Below, one piece after another: positions 60,392 through 64,000 of a stretch of DNA of 64,000 bases. Source of the DNA: Butyrivibrio sp. (GTDB taxonomy: Bacteria > Bacillota > Clostridia > Lachnospirales > Lachnospiraceae); contig JAFXTN010000003.1 in assembly GCA_017535785.1 (NCBI GenBank), positions 1-64,000 on the forward strand, in the 5' to 3' direction. Under the pieces are notes generated by a model. It did no database searches. It saw nothing but the letters and a program-made list of their open reading frames with translations, and was not told the DNA's origin. Position 1 is the first letter of the stretch. Each line of letters begins with the position of its first letter. The position numbers were made by a program, and so were the translations under genes.

Positions 60392-62158
60392 ATGGGAGGT
60401 CAGACCAAAGAAAAGAATATATTGCATTATATATTCAAGTACGCCGGTATATATAAAAGTAAATATATAACCAGCATGATCTTTGCTTTTATCGGCGTTA
60501 TTTTTTCACTTGCACCATACATACTTATGGGCGAGGTAGTCAGGAACCTTGTAGGAGGGAACAAGGATTCCGGGTTCTATATCCACATGGCGATCTGTAT
60601 TGCCGCTTGTTGGATCCTAAGGATAATCTTTCACAACATATCAACCAACATATCACATAAGACCACGTTCAGACTTATCGGGAACGTCAGAAAAGCTCTC
60701 TGTGACAAGCTTTCAAGACTTCCGCTCGGAACGGTTCTTGATACACCTTCGGGAGCTATGAAGAACATCATCGTGGAGAGAGTAGATTCAACAGAGACAA
60801 CTTTAGCGCATCTTATTCCTGAGTTCACAGCCAATATCACTGCGCCTGTCATCATGTTCATCTTCATCATAAGACTTGACTGGAGAATGGCGCTTTGGTC
60901 ACTTGCAACACTTCCGATAGCTTTTGTGGCCATGGCTGTCATGTTCAAGGACTACGAGAGGCCTTTCAAACGCACGCAGGATACAACCAAAGCACTTAAC
61001 GATACTGCGGTTGAATACATCGGAGGAATAGAAGTCATCAAGGCATTCGGTAAAGCCGAAAGCTCATATGAGAGATTTGTTTCCGCGGCAAATGATAATG
61101 CGGCAAGCTTTGTTGACTGGATGAAGTCTTGCATTGTTCCCCATGCATTTGCTACGGCGATCGCGCCCGCTACACTACTTGCGGTCCTTCCTGTCGGAGC
61201 TCTTTACACCTTAAACGGAAGTCTGACGCTTGTTGATTTTATCAACATCCTTATCCTCGCTGCCGGCCTTGCATCACCTCTTATAGTAGCAATGGGCTAT
61301 AGCGATGATATCGGAAAGGCAACGGCTATATTTGGCGATATCGATAAGGTTCTTGAGGAAAAAGAGCTAGAGAGACCGGAAAGAAGTAAGGCTTATCCCG
61401 CAGATAACGGAATTGAGCTTAAAAACGTAAAGTTCGGCTACAAGGACGAAGAGGTTCTTCACGGGATCGATCTTGATATAAAGCCCGGAACCATTACCGC
61501 ACTTGTAGGTCCTTCAGGAAGCGGTAAATCCACCGTTGCCAGACTTATCGCATCACTCTGGGATACTGATGAAGGAAGCATCAAGATCGGAGGAGTTGAT
61601 ATCAAGGATATGTCTCTTTACGATTATAACAATATGGTCGCATACGTATCACAGGACAACTTCCTTTTCGATACAACGGTAAGAGAGAATATCAGGATGG
61701 GCAATCCAAAAGCCACCAATGCACAGGTTGAGCAGATCGCAAAAGACAGCGGCTGCTATGACTTTATCATGGGACTTGAAAAAGGCTTTGATACAGTAGT
61801 CGGAGGCTCAGGTGCTCATTTAAGTGGCGGTGAGAGGCAGAGGATCGCGATAGCAAGAGCTATGATGAAGGATGCCAAGATAGTGATCCTTGATGAAGCC
61901 ACTGCATACACGGATCCCGAGAATGAGGCTGTTATCCAGGCCTCGGTAGCAAAGCTCGTTAAGGACAAAACACTTATTGTCATCGCGCACAGACTTTCAA
62001 CTATCATTGATTCCGACAATATCGTTGTGATCAACAACGGAAACATTGAAGAAATGGGTACGCACAGCGAACTTCTTGAGAAGAAGGGACTTTACTCCAA
62101 GATGTGGGAAGCTCATATTTCCGCAAAGGACAGCGACTCGGAAGGAGGTGTGGCATAA
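60392..62158 (+). CDS. ABC exporter half-transporter 1 (permease-ATPase)
   Basis: The 588-residue protein has a six-helix ABC membrane domain (about 15-310) and an ATPase domain: GPSGSGKSTVARLI (Walker A, about 371-384), the signature LSGGERQRIAIARAMM and Walker B IVILDEATAYTDPENE. The ATAYTD form after the Walker B is typical of the IrtA/YbtP-like group that handles siderophores or small molecules, but the substrate is uncertain. AAGGAGGAGA lies eight to nine bases before the start. It overlaps the second half-transporter gene by one base (TAATG), so the two form a heterodimer. Confidence 0.93.
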   Translation: MGGQTKEKNILHYIFKYAGIYKSKYITSMIFAFIGVIFSLAPYILMGEVVRNLVGGNKDSGFYIHMAICIAACWILRIIFHNISTNISHKTTFRLIGNVRKALCDKLSRLPLGTVLDTPSGAMKNIIVERVDSTETTLAHLIPEFTANITAPVIMFIFIIRLDWRMALWSLATLPIAFVAMAVMFKDYERPFKRTQDTTKALNDTAVEYIGGIEVIKAFGKAESSYERFVSAANDNAASFVDWMKSCIVPHAFATAIAPATLLAVLPVGALYTLNGSLTLVDFINILILAAGLASPLIVAMGYSDDIGKATAIFGDIDKVLEEKELERPERSKAYPADNGIELKNVKFGYKDEEVLHGIDLDIKPGTITALVGPSGSGKSTVARLIASLWDTDEGSIKIGGVDIKDMSLYDYNNMVAYVSQDNFLFDTTVRENIRMGNPKATNAQVEQIAKDSGCYDFIMGLEKGFDTVVGGSGAHLSGGERQRIAIARAMMKDAKIVILDEATAYTDPENEAVIQASVAKLVKDKTLIVIAHRLSTIIDSDNIVVINNGNIEEMGTHSELLEKKGLYSKMWEAHISAKDSDSEGGVA

Positions 62159-63894
62159 TGATCGCAACACTCAGAAGATTCTTTAAGTTTTGCTCTGAAA
62201 AGAACAGAAAGAGATTTTATATAGCCCTTGTGCTCAGCATTGTTGCAGCTCTTTTGGGCGCGATGAAATATCCTGCAATGGGATATATCCTGATGAACTT
62301 TATTAACGGAACGATCAATAAGAAGGCGATACTTACCGGCTTTTTGATCATGACCATACCGCTTGCTCTTGAAGCAACGCTAAAAGGTTTTGCGACCATG
62401 CTGCAGTGCAGAGGCGGCTACGGAGAATGTGCGGATAAGAGGATCCATATCGCAGAGCATCTAAGATTTATCCCCATGGGATATTTCAATGAGAACAGCC
62501 TTGGACAGATCACTTCCGTGACAACCAATACAATGGAGGCTCTCGGTGATGTTGCGACCAGAGTTGTAATGGTGACGACACAAGGGATCCTCGGAACAAC
62601 TGTCATCATGCTCCTTATCTTTATATTTGACTATCGTATCGGACTTATCAGCATAGCCGGCATAATAATTTATGCTTTTATCAACTATGCAATGAGAAAG
62701 CACGGTGAGAAGATTTCAGCAAGAAAGATAGTTGCGGATTCAAACCTTGTTGCCAATATAATCGAATACATTCAGGGGATACCCGAAGTCAAGGCGTATA
62801 ATCTTATAGGAAATGCCCGTAAAAAGCTCAACTACAGCATAGATGAAGCGGCTAATGTATGCACGGATCTTGAGATTTCAGCCAATACTTTTGTCCCGTA
62901 TGAAAGAGGAGTCCTCAAGGTCACAGGCGTTGCGATAATGCTTGCGTCATGTCTTTTCTACATAAACGGAACCATGGATCTTGTGACGGCCATCATAATG
63001 ATGATCATGTCATTCCAGGTGTTTGACGGACTTGAGGCGACAGGAAGCTTTTCGGCACTTCTTCGAATTGTTGATATGTCGGTCGCAAGAGCAAATGATA
63101 TCCTTGCGATCAAGCCTATGGACATTGATGGCGATGATATAGTGGTCGAAAAGACCGATATCGATGTAGACAACATTGATTTTGCCTATGATGAAAAGAA
63201 GATCATCGATGACATCGCACTTTCCATTCCTTCGGGAACGAGCGCTGCATTTGTCGGACCTTCGGGCGGAGGCAAAACAACTCTTTGCCACCTTATAGCA
63301 AGATTCTGGGATGTGGATAAGGGCAAGGTAAAGCTCGACGGAAAAAATGTAAAGAAATATTCAATGAACTCACTTATGGGTAACTACAGCTTTGTATTTC
63401 AGAATGTATTTCTTTTCCATGATACGATCGCCAACAATATCCGCTTTGGTAAGCCTGATGCCACAATGGAAGAGGTAATAGCCGCTGCCAAGAAGGCATG
63501 CTGTCACGACTTTATCATGGCGCTTCCGGACGGATATGACACGATCATAGGAGAGAACGGAGCTTCGCTTTCGGGCGGTGAGAGGCAGCGTATCTCAATT
63601 GCGCGTGCCATCATGAAGGATGCACCTATAATCATCTTGGATGAGGCAACAGCCAACGTTGATCCCGAGAATGAAAAAGAACTCATGACTGCGATAAAAG
63701 AGCTGACGAAAGAAAAGACGATCCTTATGATCGCGCACAGACTTAAGACGGTAAAGAATGCCGATCAGATCTTTGTTGTCGATCAGGGAAAGATCGTACA
63801 GAGAGGAAAACACAGCGAACTCGCTGCTGAGGACGGAATATACAAGAGATTTATCGACTCGCGTCGTCAAGCGGTAGGTTGGAAGATTTCATAA
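62158..63894 (+). CDS. ABC exporter half-transporter 2 (permease-ATPase)
   Basis: The 578-residue protein has about six membrane helices (about 20-300) and an ATPase domain with GPSGGGKTTLCHLI (Walker A), signature LSGGERQRISIARAIM and Walker B IIILDEATANVDPENE. It pairs with the gene before it. ATG 62158 has GGAAGGAGGTG upstream; the frame open from 62104 lies within the first gene and is not used. Both signature and Walker residues look complete in each half, so both ATP sites may be active, unlike strongly asymmetric exporters. A terminator follows at 63910. Confidence 0.93.
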   Translation: MIATLRRFFKFCSEKNRKRFYIALVLSIVAALLGAMKYPAMGYILMNFINGTINKKAILTGFLIMTIPLALEATLKGFATMLQCRGGYGECADKRIHIAEHLRFIPMGYFNENSLGQITSVTTNTMEALGDVATRVVMVTTQGILGTTVIMLLIFIFDYRIGLISIAGIIIYAFINYAMRKHGEKISARKIVADSNLVANIIEYIQGIPEVKAYNLIGNARKKLNYSIDEAANVCTDLEISANTFVPYERGVLKVTGVAIMLASCLFYINGTMDLVTAIIMMIMSFQVFDGLEATGSFSALLRIVDMSVARANDILAIKPMDIDGDDIVVEKTDIDVDNIDFAYDEKKIIDDIALSIPSGTSAAFVGPSGGGKTTLCHLIARFWDVDKGKVKLDGKNVKKYSMNSLMGNYSFVFQNVFLFHDTIANNIRFGKPDATMEEVIAAAKKACCHDFIMALPDGYDTIIGENGASLSGGERQRISIARAIMKDAPIIILDEATANVDPENEKELMTAIKELTKEKTILMIAHRLKTVKNADQIFVVDQGKIVQRGKHSELAAEDGIYKRFIDSRRQAVGWKIS

Positions 63895-63909
63895 TAAATT
63901 ATGCGGAAA

Positions 63910-63945
63910 GGTCTTTAGGGAGTGGCAACCCTAAGGGCCTTTTTG
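63910..63945 (+). terminator. Intrinsic terminator of the ABC exporter operon
   Basis: GGTCTTTAGGG pairs with CCCTAAGGGCC with several wobbles, followed by TTTTT. Confidence 0.85.
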
Positions 63946-63948
63946 CTG

Positions 63949-64000
63949 TATAATATCTTTAAATATATGATCTGTTTCTTAAGCACGGAAAGGGTGAGCT
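63949..64000 (+). other. Leader of the next transcript, cut by the window end
   Basis: TATAAT at 63949-63954 follows the terminator and GAAAGGGTGAG near 63989 looks like a ribosome site. No start codon can be assigned inside the window. Confidence 0.3.

Overview
The window looks like chromosomal DNA of a Clostridia bacterium, most probably a Lachnospiraceae member close to Butyrivibrio/Pseudobutyrivibrio. The basis is a SCIFF peptide with its radical SAM maturase, the fused secDF, the def-fmt-yugP-rsmB-rlmN-prpC-pknB-rsgA cluster, a mDAP-type MurE motif, GGAGG-type ribosome sites with frequent TTG/GTG starts, and moderate G+C. The genus is inferred by family resemblance only. No rRNA, tRNA, complete insertion sequence, phage or CRISPR array is visible.

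Layout. 1-603: 3' end of NADP-glutamate dehydrogenase. 604-2595: a small secreted protein and a convergent NusG-II/Gx-transporter operon. 2862-4925: a large membrane-anchored coiled-coil surface protein. 5075-8430: two G3E (CobW-like) metal GTPases, one with a long His/Asp/Glu/Cys-rich repeat and one fused to a YcgQ-like domain, then a membrane protein. 8509-14874: rpsT, lepA, hemW, a YfbR-like nucleotidase, an HD-domain protein and a pilT. 14875-15904: a 1-kb gene-free stretch holding a nested palindrome and an exact 52-bp tandem array of covarying hairpins. 15905-18570: comM and dprA. 18587-25611: a sugar operon (binding protein, two permeases, LacI regulator, GH35 beta-galactosidase) with two operator-like palindromes. 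25673-29586: two membrane GGDEF/EAL proteins, one catalytically degenerate and one with an intact EAL domain. 29658-32249: hisS and a CorC/HlyC-type protein. 32336-36328: SCIFF peptide, maturase and SecDF. 36466-43926: recJ, murE, priA, def, fmt. 43963-55453: yugP, then an apparent insert (two HTH/TPR regulators, a 46-residue secreted-peptide gene, an Sfp-type PPTase, a phosphatase), then rsmB, rlmN, prpC, pknB, rsgA and another phosphatase. 55555-63894: a secreted Asn-rich repeat protein, mgsA, a membrane-anchored protein, a flotillin and a heterodimeric ABC exporter behind a MarR-type palindrome.

How it works together. Most of the window is housekeeping (translation, peptide and wall maturation, DNA uptake and recombination) with accessory modules between. 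The strongest candidates for something undescribed are: (i) the 52-bp hairpin array at 15189-15734; (ii) the two HTH/TPR regulators convergent with a small exported-peptide gene at 46564-46704, arranged like an RRNPP peptide-signalling system and interrupting a normally conserved cluster; and (iii) the paired His-rich and YcgQ-fused G3E GTPases behind their own promoter and operator-like dyad. Starts were chosen by ribosome-binding-site spacing and promoter position, so several genes are shorter than their longest open frames. All family names rest on recognised motifs and overall resemblance; no search was run.
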